Of a stretch of DNA of 64,000 nt, positions 53,371-62,428 are shown in pieces. Each line of letters begins with the position of its first letter. Position 1 is the stretch's first letter. The translations under genes and the position numbers were made by a program. The DNA is from Lewinellaceae bacterium. GTDB lineage: Bacteria > Bacteroidota > Bacteroidia > Chitinophagales > Saprospiraceae. The DNA is taken from positions 22,037-86,036 of the forward strand of contig JACJYC010000025.1 of the NCBI GenBank assembly GCA_020636325.1, in the 5' to 3' direction. The notes beneath the pieces were generated by a model that worked only from the letters and a program-made list of their open reading frames with translations, made no database searches and had not been told where the DNA came from.

Positions 53371-54780
53371 ATGAAACCCAAGTTTCAATCCTCTTCCGTT
53401 TTACTATCTTGCCTTTTATCTGTAATTGTTTTCAACTCCTGCGGCTCAAAACACGTGGAGGAAACGCCCGAAGATGTCCGGATAGCGGTGATTCCCTCAA
53501 TGAAGGAGGCGCAGCGGCATTTTTACCACGCCTGGCTGGCCGATTGCGTGAACGAGGAGCCTTATATAGGCGAAGAAAGGGCTATCCATGACCTGACAGA
53601 TGAGGCCACAAAGCGGATCAATGGTGCAATCAATAATGATACCATCAAATCATTTTTTGGCGCCGAAGAGTTGTTATGGGGGCCTGTCCTGTCGGTTAAT
53701 TATGTCGAAAGCTCAACTGATAAATATGTAGTCGACAACCTGATGTATTGTCTGGGGCGTAAAGACTCGGTCGGGCAATACCACTTCATGGTTGCCATTG
53801 CGGGTACTGATGCCATATCAAGCTTTGACTGGATGGACGAAGACCTTGATGTGCTCCAGCAAAAACCCTGGCTTGAAGGTACCATGATCTCGGCAGGCGC
53901 CATGAACGGCTACCAGAATCTGGTGGGTTTTCGGGACAACGGTGTGGGTATCGACTCCTTTTTACGGATGAAGGCCCGACTGTATCCTGGGATGGAAGTT
54001 GAAGTGGCCGGCCACAGTCTCGGCGGGGCCCTGACGCAAGTGATGGCTTCCCATTTCAATGATCAATTGAAAGATGTCGGTTCCGGCATTTCGGTTACAG
54101 CCTGGGTATATGCGGGCCCAACAGCAGGGAATAAGGCCTTCGCGGATTCTCTGGTACAGCAATTAGCCGGCTATTATGCCTACGACAATACCTTGGATGT
54201 CGTACCGCATGCATGGGAAATGGACCAGGTAATTGAAATTTGCAACCTTTATAACGGCTTTGAATTATGCGGTAATACCATGGAACCCAATATCTGGATA
54301 AAGGGTGTTGCCCGCTATATACAGGCTTTGGCAGCAAATACAGGCGATTATACCCAACCGGTCAGTTCGGTTCCTCCCTTTACGGGGAAACATTTTCTGA
54401 GCGCGGATACCACAGGCTGTGCAGCCGTTTTGGCCGGCACCAAGAAGGCTTGGGGCGACTCCGGTTACCCTATTGATCTATATCAAAATTTGAACAGCCT
54501 GTCGGGCCAGTGCGGATATAAAACCGATGTTACAGAACCGGAATTCAACCAGTTTGCTTTTTTCCTCGCCGAAATGGGCGCTCAACACCTCAATGCCTAT
54601 TTTGATCATTTTTTTGACAATACCCCGATTGCAACCAGCTTGCCGCAATACGTACCCGGCAATAGCGGCACATTCATTGATTGGGATGCTGCGGACATCC
54701 TTTCGGATTTTATTGAAAATGCAGCCGGATACCTGAAGGCACAAGGGATTTCGGATTGTGATTGTCAATCACTACAATGA
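53371..54780 (+). CDS. Lipase class 3-like lipoprotein
   Basis: 469 residues. Lipobox VFNSC at about residue 24. The nucleophile elbow GHSLGGALTQVMASH, preceded by FMVAIAGTDAISSFDW, matches the lipase (class 3) family; a candidate catalytic Asp/His pair is YAYDNTLDVVPHAWE. The C-terminal part (GKHFLSADTTGC onward) is not assigned. Probably a surface or periplasmic esterase. Confidence 0.85.
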   Translation: MKPKFQSSSVLLSCLLSVIVFNSCGSKHVEETPEDVRIAVIPSMKEAQRHFYHAWLADCVNEEPYIGEERAIHDLTDEATKRINGAINNDTIKSFFGAEELLWGPVLSVNYVESSTDKYVVDNLMYCLGRKDSVGQYHFMVAIAGTDAISSFDWMDEDLDVLQQKPWLEGTMISAGAMNGYQNLVGFRDNGVGIDSFLRMKARLYPGMEVEVAGHSLGGALTQVMASHFNDQLKDVGSGISVTAWVYAGPTAGNKAFADSLVQQLAGYYAYDNTLDVVPHAWEMDQVIEICNLYNGFELCGNTMEPNIWIKGVARYIQALAANTGDYTQPVSSVPPFTGKHFLSADTTGCAAVLAGTKKAWGDSGYPIDLYQNLNSLSGQCGYKTDVTEPEFNQFAFFLAEMGAQHLNAYFDHFFDNTPIATSLPQYVPGNSGTFIDWDAADILSDFIENAAGYLKAQGISDCDCQSLQ

Positions 54781-54840
54781 TTTTTTGGGGCAATCGGCGA
54801 CAATATCCGTACCTTGGCGATAGAAAATCACATACATACT

Positions 54841-54918
54841 ATGAAAAACATCGCACTTTCTTTTCTGCTCTCAAAATGCACAAAACCTACTGCCGTTGAG
54901 TATAAACCAAATCGATAA
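54841..54918 (+). CDS. Possible 25-residue leader or lipoprotein remnant
   Basis: ATG AAA AAC ... TAA encodes MKNIALSFLLSKCTKPTAVE + 5 residues, lipoprotein-leader-like, with its stop directly against the next ATG (TAAATG). A promoter-like TTTG (54784) and TACCTTGG (54810) lie upstream. Could be a leader peptide, a small lipoprotein or a gene relic. Confidence 0.3.
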   Translation: MKNIALSFLLSKCTKPTAVEYKPNR

Positions 54919-55644
54919 ATGAAAATAAATATTAAACCTTTGGAGCGCCTGCATGAGGCATATCTGAACGGCGCCGGCATTCCACAGGAGGTCTTATTGT
55001 TGGTTGCCCGGTACAATACGCTCAAACGGGATAAAGCGGATGGAAAATTTTCGGAAGAGGAATCCATAGAGGTGCTGGACGGTATTGTTCATTCTCTTTT
55101 TTTATTGATCGGCGTCGATGTTTCGGAGCGGCAACCGGGGCCCGTTATCGCAACGGGCTCAATCGCCGCCGGAACGGAACTGCTTTCCGAAGAAGAGGAT
55201 TCGAAAGAGCTTTTGGATCGGGTATTGACGCGGGTTTTCAACCGGGATGCTATTTTATTGAAAAACAGGTTTGACAGGCTGATCCTTTTCCGGATCAATA
55301 AAATACTGAGTGAAAGTCTTTATCAACGCGAGCTGCAAAGGATTCATTACACTGCCCGGACCATGAATCAGGATTTCCCCGAGGGGGAAGTCGTTGAAAA
55401 AGAAAATCCGGCATCGAGCGAAAAAGCCCGGTTGTGTATCGGCGACATCCAGGAAAGAATCGGATTGATGCATGCGAAATTTGACAGCCGGGGCGCCGGA
55501 GAACAGATCAAGCTCTTCGGGGACCAGTATGACAAAATCCAGCGGGACCTCAATTTAGGCCTGTTATCGGCAGAAGAATACCTCATGCAGCTGAACAGAA
55601 TGGATTTTGGACTGTTAACCCTTGCGGAAAATCTGCTGAGGTAA
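54919..55644 (+). CDS. Cytoplasmic helical protein of unknown function
   Basis: 241 residues, no signal peptide, strongly charged and helical (INIKPLERLHEAYLNGAGIPQEVLLLVARYNTLKRDKAD; DRVLTRVFNRDAILLKNRFDRLILFRINKIL; two-helix C-terminal part YDKIQRDLNLGLLSAEEYLMQLNRMDFGLL). No catalytic motif recognised. It may be a scaffold or effector-associated helical domain; no assignment is made. Confidence 0.55.
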   Translation: MKINIKPLERLHEAYLNGAGIPQEVLLLVARYNTLKRDKADGKFSEEESIEVLDGIVHSLFLLIGVDVSERQPGPVIATGSIAAGTELLSEEEDSKELLDRVLTRVFNRDAILLKNRFDRLILFRINKILSESLYQRELQRIHYTARTMNQDFPEGEVVEKENPASSEKARLCIGDIQERIGLMHAKFDSRGAGEQIKLFGDQYDKIQRDLNLGLLSAEEYLMQLNRMDFGLLTLAENLLR

Positions 55645-55807
55645 TTAAGGCCGAAAGGATTACTGTTGGCAGGCCAACAAATGAGGAGTTGCCTGAATCG
55701 GCTGTTTCTCCGATATTCCATATCTTGCCTCTGTTAATGGATTCAATTTAGTTCATTCCAAAGCCATTGATCTGTTCCGGTTTTTTCGAAATATCAGGAA
55801 ACAATCC

Positions 55808-56539
55808 TTGTCCGGCAGCCGGTTGGGCAAATACTTGCTGTACGCCGTCGGAGAGGTGCTCCTCATCGTCCTGGGGGTGCTGATCGCCCTGGGAATCGAC
55901 AACTGGAACCAGGACCGCCTCAGCCGGGAAAAAGAACAATTTTACCTGTCCGGCCTGCAAACGGAATTCGAATCCAGCAGGCGAAAACTGGAAAACCTGA
56001 TCGAGGTGAACAGGGTAAATTCCGAAGGCGCCAAGATCATTGCCGGATTTATCACCCAGGAAATACCCCCGGATGAATCCAGGCTTTCAGAACTGCTATT
56101 CCAGGCTTTTTCCAATGAGATCGCTTTCAATCCGAATACCTCGCTGCTCAACGAACTCATCAATTCCGGCGGCTTCAAAGAGATCTCGAACGCCGAATTG
56201 CGAAAACACCTCACCGCCTGGGATGCCTTCATGCAAACCATCCGGCGACAGGAAGCCGCCCTCAGCGACCAACGTGAACGGGTGCTGGAGATCTTTCAAT
56301 CCGACGCTGCCAGCATCCGCACCATTTTCGATGACGTCGGGATTACCTCCGGGGAAATGGGACTGGCTAAAAGCCCTGACCATATGAGTAACCTGAAAAT
56401 CCTCAAATCCAGGGCATTTGAAAACAATTTGCTCCTGTTTATTACCACCGGAATGACCACGGAAACAGTTCATTACCAACCCTTGCTGGCCGAGATCGAC
56501 CTGATCTTGGGGCTAGTTCGGAAAGAAATAAAGGAGTAG
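55808..56539 (+). CDS. DUF6090 family membrane-anchored protein, start uncertain
   Basis: About 243 residues from TTG 55808. The N-terminus contains the family's GKYLLYAVGEVLLIVLGVLIALGIDNWNQDRLSREKEQFYL, an anchor helix followed by a coiled coil. Homologues usually begin with a short basic stretch (FFRxIRxxLL) before GKY; that stretch (LFRFFRNIRKQSL) is encoded upstream in frame but begins after an ATT codon at 55766, with no ATG. The gene may use ATT/TTG or have lost its start. Function unknown. Confidence 0.7.
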   Translation: MSGSRLGKYLLYAVGEVLLIVLGVLIALGIDNWNQDRLSREKEQFYLSGLQTEFESSRRKLENLIEVNRVNSEGAKIIAGFITQEIPPDESRLSELLFQAFSNEIAFNPNTSLLNELINSGGFKEISNAELRKHLTAWDAFMQTIRRQEAALSDQRERVLEIFQSDAASIRTIFDDVGITSGEMGLAKSPDHMSNLKILKSRAFENNLLLFITTGMTTETVHYQPLLAEIDLILGLVRKEIKE

Positions 56540-56658
56540 AAAAATATATAACCCCAATCCATGCATATATTGGAGTGGGATCATTCTCCGGGCAAACAAT
56601 TGGCGGAAAAACAGAATGCCCCCAAGGGATTGCAGGCCGGCCATGGAAATTGAATAGC

Positions 56659-56690
56659 CTCTCATCCTCTCATCCTCTCACCCTCTCACC
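56659..56690. repeat. Short tandem repeat, 4 x 8 bp (CTCTCA[T/C]C)
   Basis: Four contiguous octamers about 55 bp before the hydrolase ATG; in its leader region, so copy-number change could affect expression. Confidence 0.7.
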
Positions 56691-56746
56691 CAAGCAACCC
56701 CAACCCCAATATCCGGTCCTTGAAAGGGACACCAACCGACTGCAGT

Positions 56747-58015
56747 ATGAAAAACCGAAAACCCGCTTTTGCCCTCTTCCTTATGGCTTTTGCCCTGTCC
56801 GTACCGTTGTTTTCCCAGCAAATATCACGGGACCTGTTCACGGCAATGGGCGCTTACCGGCTGCCGGATAGCAGTTTTGCCATGATCGGCATGATTGAGG
56901 ACCTTCCCGTCATCATCTTTCAGGACGGATCGATCCGAGGACTGCGCAAATCGGGTAAAACCTATGAGATCGGCAATGCGCTGGGGTTGTTTGACCAGAT
57001 TGAAGGGACGGTTGAATTCGGAAGGAAAAAATCCGGTTTGGTGATCGTAAGAGACGGCAATACCCAAACAGGGGCGCGCATACCGCTGAGCCAAAAGGAC
57101 CTGGATTTCCGGAACGGCGAAATCCAACTTCACGGCACCCTTATCCTGCCGGAAGGAAACGGCCCCTTCGCTTGCGTGGTAATGACCCATGGCTCAGGAC
57201 CGGAAAAACGGGAAGCCAGCCTGGGACTTGCCGGGTTATTTGCCGGCAACGGGATCGCCGCCTTTATTTATGATAAACGGTTGGTCCGCGAAATGGGCGA
57301 TAAGTGGCAGGATGATTCGTTTCAGCACTACGCCGAAGACGCCGTCGCTGCGGCCCGGATCCTGGCCCGGGAACCCGCTGTTGATCCTTCCCGGATCGGC
57401 ATATTCGGTCACAGCCAGGGCGGCTGGGTCGCCCCGCTGGCCGCAAGTCAATCCGACCTGTTCAAATTTGTCATCATCAGCGCGGGCAATGCGGTGTCGC
57501 CGGTTGAGCAGCACCTTTGGTCGGGCACCAGGGCCAACCGGCAGGATGGGGTCCGGGAAGACATCATCCGCGAGATTTACGATTTCCGCAAGATCAAATA
57601 CAAAGCCGGCATCACGGGTGATTCCTCCGAATACAAGGCCGCTTTACCGGTTGCCATGCAAAAACCATGGTTCCGGCGGACGGGCGGGAATCTTCCGACC
57701 GGCGCCTTCTGGAAACTGAACGGATACTACGACCCCGAACCGGCTTTGCTGGCTTTGAAATGCCCGGTGCTGGTGATGGGCGGCGAGTCGGACAACCACA
57801 GCAATACGGCCGAAAATATGCAGAAATTCAAGGAGATTTTTCAACGCAGCGGTAATAACCGCTTGACTTTCAAGGTATTTCCATCAGCCGACCACGGCTA
57901 TTTCGAAACTGCCACCGGAAAATTCATGGAAACCGAACTCAGGGAATTAAAGCGATTTGTGCCGGATTACTTTGACACTTTGGTGGAGTGGACCCGGGTA
58001 GTTACGTCGAATTGA
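56747..58015 (+). CDS. Exported alpha/beta hydrolase (acetyl-esterase/dienelactone type)
   Basis: 422 residues from ATG 56747, signal peptide ending FSQ. Long N-terminal beta region, then an alpha/beta hydrolase core: VVMTHGSGPEKRE (oxyanion), Ser in IGIFGHSQGGWVAPLAA, Asp in LVMGGESDNHSNTAE and His in FPSADHGYFETATG. Typical of secreted peptidase/esterase-like hydrolases in Bacteroidota. The TTG at 56720 is an unlikely start. Confidence 0.85.
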   Translation: MKNRKPAFALFLMAFALSVPLFSQQISRDLFTAMGAYRLPDSSFAMIGMIEDLPVIIFQDGSIRGLRKSGKTYEIGNALGLFDQIEGTVEFGRKKSGLVIVRDGNTQTGARIPLSQKDLDFRNGEIQLHGTLILPEGNGPFACVVMTHGSGPEKREASLGLAGLFAGNGIAAFIYDKRLVREMGDKWQDDSFQHYAEDAVAAARILAREPAVDPSRIGIFGHSQGGWVAPLAASQSDLFKFVIISAGNAVSPVEQHLWSGTRANRQDGVREDIIREIYDFRKIKYKAGITGDSSEYKAALPVAMQKPWFRRTGGNLPTGAFWKLNGYYDPEPALLALKCPVLVMGGESDNHSNTAENMQKFKEIFQRSGNNRLTFKVFPSADHGYFETATGKFMETELRELKRFVPDYFDTLVEWTRVVTSN

Positions 58016-58115
58016 TGGTTGGATTCGGGGCTTTGAGATTTTGATTTTCTTGCACTTTTTTCCCGGGAGTTGTATTTTGGCCCGCATTAGAACGACTTCT
58101 ATTCAAATTAAGATC

Positions 58116-58382
58116 ATGCGCCACAATTTGCTGTTCCACCCGGGTTATCTGCAACTCCCGATGCCATATCTCCTGTTGCTGTTTTTGCTTTTGATTGGAT
58201 GCCCTTTATTCGGCCAGGATTACGAATATAAACGACAGGTCATTGATGCTTTGGGAATCAATGAAATGACCCCGGAAGGACAGGATACCATGGTTTATTA
58301 CTATCAAACGGATTTTTTTAATTTATTTGGCTTGACCGGCAGATTACTGTTCCGCTGGCAATTGAAAATTAAAATTTTATAA
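58116..58382 (+). CDS. Small exported protein
   Basis: 88 residues from ATG 58116 (MRHNLLFHPGYLQLPMPYLLLLFLLLIGCPLFGQ): a hydrophobic leader with a possible lipobox (IGC) or a cut after FGQ. The rest (DYEYKRQVIDALGINEMTPEGQDTMVYYYQTDFF) has no family. It is 5 bp before the DUF3592 gene and probably co-transcribed. Confidence 0.5.
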   Translation: MRHNLLFHPGYLQLPMPYLLLLFLLLIGCPLFGQDYEYKRQVIDALGINEMTPEGQDTMVYYYQTDFFNLFGLTGRLLFRWQLKIKIL

Positions 58383-58387
58383 ATCTC

Positions 58388-58819
58388 ATGCTGCCGCAAT
58401 GGTCATCGATCTTTGCAATTGTTGGCGCCCTTCTGCTGGCCCATGCCTACAATCGCAGGAATTATATCAGGAATATCCTGGCCAAAGGTGAGGAAACAGA
58501 GGGCAGGGTAGTCGAGGTCCGCCGAAACCCGGGGAGCCTGTTCAGCAGTAAAGAAGGGCCGGGCGAAGCGCCCGTCGTAGAATATACCACCATTTCGGGC
58601 AATACCCTCCTGCATTATTCCACTACCTATGTTTCACCTTGTAAATACCGGGTGGGACAGCCTGTTCGGATATGGTATATCAACTACAAATCCCGCCGTG
58701 AAGCAGCCCTGCCGGACGACCAACCCGGGAACTTACCCCGAGTCCTGTTTATTGCCGGATTGATCTGCCTGGTGCTTGGCGCCCCCGCATTGATCAACGG
58801 TTTAATGGGCCTGTTTTAA
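58388..58819 (+). CDS. DUF3592 family membrane protein
   Basis: 143 residues. Two membrane helices flank a small beta domain (IFAIVGALLLAHAY; FIAGLICLVLGAPALINGL). Between them, GRVVEVRR, PVVEYTTISGNTLLHYST, YRVGQPVRIWYIN: the DUF3592 layout. Function unknown. Confidence 0.75.
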   Translation: MLPQWSSIFAIVGALLLAHAYNRRNYIRNILAKGEETEGRVVEVRRNPGSLFSSKEGPGEAPVVEYTTISGNTLLHYSTTYVSPCKYRVGQPVRIWYINYKSRREAALPDDQPGNLPRVLFIAGLICLVLGAPALINGLMGLF

Positions 58820-58851
58820 TTCGCTTATAAACAGGGTTAAGTAGTTGCAAA

Positions 58852-59895
58852 ATGAACTTACATCGATCGAAAAAATACCATATGCCGTCAACAATCTTCA
58901 AAATCAGCACAGTTATCTGGTTATCCCTGACTTGCTCAGCCCTTGCTGTGGGGCAATGGCAATCCATCCAGGTCGACACCGACGCTTCATTCCGGTCCCT
59001 GCACCTGGTGGATAAGAACATTGCGTGGGCCGGGGGCTCGAAAAGTACGGTCCTTAGGACGATCGACGGCGGCGCCAACTGGCAGGTATTCCGGCCCGGC
59101 GGCAACCTCGATTTTCGCGGCATTTGCGGTCTGGATCGCCAAACAGCCGTTGCCATGTCAGCCGGAGAAGCGGAAAAGGGCGCCGCAAAGATCCTCCGCA
59201 CAAGCGACGGGGGCGCTACCTGGAAAGAAGTGTTCGCTACCGCGGAAGCAGGCGTTTTTCTGGATTGCATCAAGTTCAGCGACCCATCCACCGGCTATGT
59301 CCTCGGCGATCCGATCGGCGGCAAACCTTATTTGCTGAAAACCACCGACGGCGGCCGGTCCTGGAGCCGGATCGAACCCTCCGTTTTCCCGGATATGATG
59401 GCGGGAGAAGCCTCCTTCGCTTCCAGCAATTCCAATATCAGCATCACCGGCAAGATCGTCCGGTTCAGTACACAAAGCCGCGTGTTTATTTCAAACGACG
59501 AAGGAAAATCCTGGAAGGTCTACTCAACCCCGTTTGAACAGGGAACCACCTCGGGCATCTTCGGCCTTTATTTTGTCAACAAAAGAACAGGTTTCGCCGT
59601 CGGCGGCGATTACGTCAACGACAAAGCCGATTACCCCAATATCGCGCGAACGGCCGACGGTGGCAAAACCTGGCAATTCACCCAGACGGCTCAGCCCCAC
59701 GGCTTGAAAGAATCGATATGGCAGGTCGGAAAAAAACGGTATTTAGCCGTGGGTACATCCGGCTCAAGCCTGTCCTCCGACGGCGGCAAAACCTGGCAAC
59801 CTGCCGGAGATGCGCCCTACCATGTGATCCAATGCGTCGGAAAAACCTGCCTTGCAATCGGCGCGAACGGGCAATTGGCAAAATGGAAAAATTGA
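58852..59895 (+). CDS. Exported YCF48/BNR-like beta-propeller protein
   Basis: 347 residues with an N-terminal signal (ATG 58852 or 58882). Multiple photosystem-II-stability-factor-like/BNR repeats: TVLRTIDGGANWQVF, KILRTSDGGATWKEVF, YLLKTTDGGRSWSRI, VFISNDEGKSWKVYS, IARTADGGKTWQFT, LSSDGGKTWQPAG. A six- or seven-bladed propeller. In Bacteroidota these are often secreted or surface proteins of unknown ligand; the last residues GANGQLAKWKN are not a type IX sorting domain. Confidence 0.85.
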   Translation: MNLHRSKKYHMPSTIFKISTVIWLSLTCSALAVGQWQSIQVDTDASFRSLHLVDKNIAWAGGSKSTVLRTIDGGANWQVFRPGGNLDFRGICGLDRQTAVAMSAGEAEKGAAKILRTSDGGATWKEVFATAEAGVFLDCIKFSDPSTGYVLGDPIGGKPYLLKTTDGGRSWSRIEPSVFPDMMAGEASFASSNSNISITGKIVRFSTQSRVFISNDEGKSWKVYSTPFEQGTTSGIFGLYFVNKRTGFAVGGDYVNDKADYPNIARTADGGKTWQFTQTAQPHGLKESIWQVGKKRYLAVGTSGSSLSSDGGKTWQPAGDAPYHVIQCVGKTCLAIGANGQLAKWKN

Positions 59896-59964
59896 CCGTC
59901 CGCTGATCCAGATCACCCTCCGGCCGCTGTAGCTCCCGCTGGGGAGCGTTATTGAAATGAAGGG

Positions 59965-59996
59965 ATTGGTAAGCTAATGTTTAGTTGTTACATTTG
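59965..59996 (+). promoter_or_regulatory. Promoter in front of the decayed gene
   Basis: -33 ATTG at 59965-59968 and exact -7 TACATTTG at 59989-59996, 20-bp spacer; predicted start about 60003, 30 nt before the first ATG. Confidence 0.55.
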
Positions 59997-60033
59997 TGGC
60001 TGTCGGACAGACTTTAAATGCCCAATTCAGTAG

Positions 60034-60825
60034 ATGCAAATTGGAAAATATTTTTTGAGCCACATTTATGCTTCAATGATATTCACCATTTCAATTGTTG
60101 AAGTGATAGGAATTTATTCCGGCACCGGATTATCAAAAGAGCATATAGAATCAAATTATTCACATCCTTATTTGAAGCAGAACTTTGTAGTCCACGGCAC
60201 AAAATGGTGGAGGGTATAGATACCGTATTCAAACATTCGAATGACGGGTTCATTGTGGATACACTGTTGGCCACATTTCGACGAGACACCCTTATCTATG
60301 ACGAGGACAACAGACTTTCTGCAACCGTATCTCAAACAGGGCAATATCATGGATGTTTTGATAGTTTGGCTTATCGCTTCAATGAAAAAACAAGTTTCCG
60401 ACCTGACGGCATATTGGTCGGAAGGAATAATTACGAAGAAATATCAGATGAATAAACCGATACGCCTATAAAAGAAACTACAAAAATCATATGAATATCA
60501 TGAAAATGGAAGTATTAAATCAATTACTTCATTCAATTATGATGACCCTGAACGTAAATGGCGTTACGAATTTATTTACCAGGAGAATGAAATACTTCCG
60601 GTAATAATAAAATATCAGCTTCCAAAAAGTGAAAATTTTAAAATAGACACCATACCGCCTCATACATTTTCTTCTATTCTTCACCCTAACCCTTGGTTAA
60701 GGAATACCGATAAGGATGCACATGGCAGTTTTATTTACTTTGAAATTGTATGCGACACATTTAACGTATTTAAAGCTACGGATGGGTATCGTTCTGAACG
60801 GCATTACAGAAAATTACATTACTAA
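60034..60825 (+). pseudogene. Frameshifted AT-rich exported-protein gene
   Basis: Three frames join into one protein-like sequence. Frame 1 (60034-60219) starts MQIGKYFLSHIYASMIFTISI and ends SHPYLKQNFVVHGTKWW. Frame 2 (from 60204) continues TVFKHSNDGFIVDTLLATF ... DEDNRLSATVSQTGQYHGCF, then a TAA at 60453, then frame 3 gives YEYHENGSIKSITSFNYDD to YRSERHYRKLHY-stop at 60825. At least two frameshifts and one nonsense change. AT-rich, no family recognised; sequence style (small beta-rich repeats, YHGCFD) could be an immunity or lipoprotein-like gene. Confidence 0.6.
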
Positions 60826-61067
60826 AACAGCGGAGGAGGTAAATCAACAAATCAGGCTGCGCCACCATCCGCCAGAGGCTGCACCTCGCAGCGGCTACCC
60901 TTTAGGATCGGTGAATTAATAAGTGTCGCTTTCGACAGGCGAGGGATTTTGTTGCTAACCAAGGCGACCGCGCCAAAGCGGGGCGATTTTAGCCGTAGCT
61001 AAGGGAGGCGGTTCCTCAACGCTGGGTAGCAGCAAAATCCCTCCTGGAAAATCTGACAGAGCGGTCC
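60826..61067. repeat. Intergenic region with a large imperfect hairpin
   Basis: Arms 60941-60960 and 61024-61043 pair at 18 of 20 positions (GAGGGATTTTG(T/C)TGCTA(A/C)CC), enclosing about 63 bases. The text CCCTTTAGGATCG at 60898-60910 also occurs at 43082-43094. Follows the decayed gene; nothing coding. Confidence 0.6.
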
Positions 61068-62183
61068 CTAAACCCGCTCCAGCTTCACCGGCGGCGTCTT
61101 GTTCGCATTCCACTGGCAGACATACACATTCTTGTCCTCATCCACACAGACGTCGTGGCCATGGTTGAACACCTTCGCGGCTCCCGTAGCCTGAAACATA
61201 GGCTGCAACACGCCGTCCTTGTATTCGGGCGCTTCCCCGCCTGGGTTGGACAGCACGTTGTCCTTTTGGTCCAGAATGGTCACAAACCCGGTGTTCGGAT
61301 ACCATTTCTGACCTTCCCGGGTGACCGACCAGCAAACGCCGGCATATAGGTTTTGATCGTCCAGTACCGGGCGACATACGAAAGCGCCGGGCAGGTTGGC
61401 CGTCCGGATATACTTGCCGTCCAGCGTGAAATATTTGAAAGCGTTGTCGTTCCGGCAGGTCACGATGAGCTTCGGATCGGCCGGATCGCGAAGGTCTACC
61501 GCCACCCCGTGAGCGTTATTCAGGTTGTAATTCGGATCGTCGTTTTTATGGCCGCCCCAATGCCGGATATACTCGCCGTGGTGGTTGTATTGAATGATAT
61601 AGTCCGACCCGTAACCGTCGGCGACGTAAAAATCGCCGTTCGGCGCCACCGCCACCTCCGTCGGCTGGAACCGCTCATCGTCCTTGTAAATGCCGATCGT
61701 ACGCGGATGGCCGATATTGAAAACCACATTCCCGTCGATGGTCGTTTTGACCACTTGCCCGGCCTGCGCCCTGCCCTGGCCCGTCTTGTCCGTATAATAG
61801 CCGCAATCTACAATGAAAAGATAATCTTCGCCACCTTCATTGGTCAGCGTCAGCCCATGACCGCCCGGATACTGGGTCCCCCAGTAATCGAGCAACTTTC
61901 CGGATTTGTCGAACACCAGGATATTATTGGCCGTATGATCGCCGATCATCAGCAAGCGGCCTTTCTGATCCTGAACCATCTCGTGGCAATTCAGCAACGG
62001 ATTGTGCACGGCGCTGATCTTGGCCCAGTCCTTGTACACCTTGTACCGGTATTCGCCGTGCCCGATGATCAGGTCATCCACCGGCCTGGGTTTGTTGATG
62101 ATGGAAAAACTGAACGCGGGCGCAACCGTCAATCCCGCCGCCGCCGTCGCTGCGGTTTTCAGGAAAGTTCTTCTGTTCTTCAT
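61068..62183 (-). CDS. Tat-exported NHL-repeat six-bladed propeller protein
   Basis: 371 residues from ATG 62183. Twin-arginine signal NRRTFLKTAATAAAGLTVAPAF. NHL-type blades: LLMIGDHTANNILVFDKSGKLL, PTEVAVAPNGDFYVADGYGSDYIIQYNHHGEYI, AHGVAVDLRDPADPKLIVTC and a last blade FNHGHDVCVDEDKNVYVCQW. Similar proteins occur with DUF1501/DUF1553 genes of planctomycete-like degradation clusters. An in-frame ATG at 62234 lies before the Tat motif and is unlikely. Confidence 0.85.
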   Translation of the reverse strand: MKNRRTFLKTAATAAAGLTVAPAFSFSIINKPRPVDDLIIGHGEYRYKVYKDWAKISAVHNPLLNCHEMVQDQKGRLLMIGDHTANNILVFDKSGKLLDYWGTQYPGGHGLTLTNEGGEDYLFIVDCGYYTDKTGQGRAQAGQVVKTTIDGNVVFNIGHPRTIGIYKDDERFQPTEVAVAPNGDFYVADGYGSDYIIQYNHHGEYIRHWGGHKNDDPNYNLNNAHGVAVDLRDPADPKLIVTCRNDNAFKYFTLDGKYIRTANLPGAFVCRPVLDDQNLYAGVCWSVTREGQKWYPNTGFVTILDQKDNVLSNPGGEAPEYKDGVLQPMFQATGAAKVFNHGHDVCVDEDKNVYVCQWNANKTPPVKLERV

Positions 62184-62282
62184 TTTACATGCTTTAGCTT
62201 GTTCAAAATTAGATATTCGTTTCTTGTTGAGCAACCGGTTAATCTTGTAATCAAGGATCCAAGGATTCAGTCAAATCAACCT

Positions 62283-62420
62283 CCGGCGGCCGTAGCTCCA
62301 AAAGAGCGAAGGCGGCAAATAAACCTCCGGCGGCCGGAGCCTCGGCGAAGGCGGCAAATAAACAAATCAACAAATCAACAAATCAACAAATAAACAAATA
62401 AACAAATAAACCAACCAACC
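62283..62420. repeat. Low-complexity AACAAAT(A/C) tandem repeat between minus-strand genes
   Basis: Two copies of CCTCCGGCGGCC...GGCGGCAAATAAA followed by about seven 8-bp AACAAAT(A/C) units and CCAA repeats. This makes up the leader of the NHL gene and the end of the DUF1501 gene's downstream region. Confidence 0.7.
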
Positions 62421-62428
62421 AACCCCCC

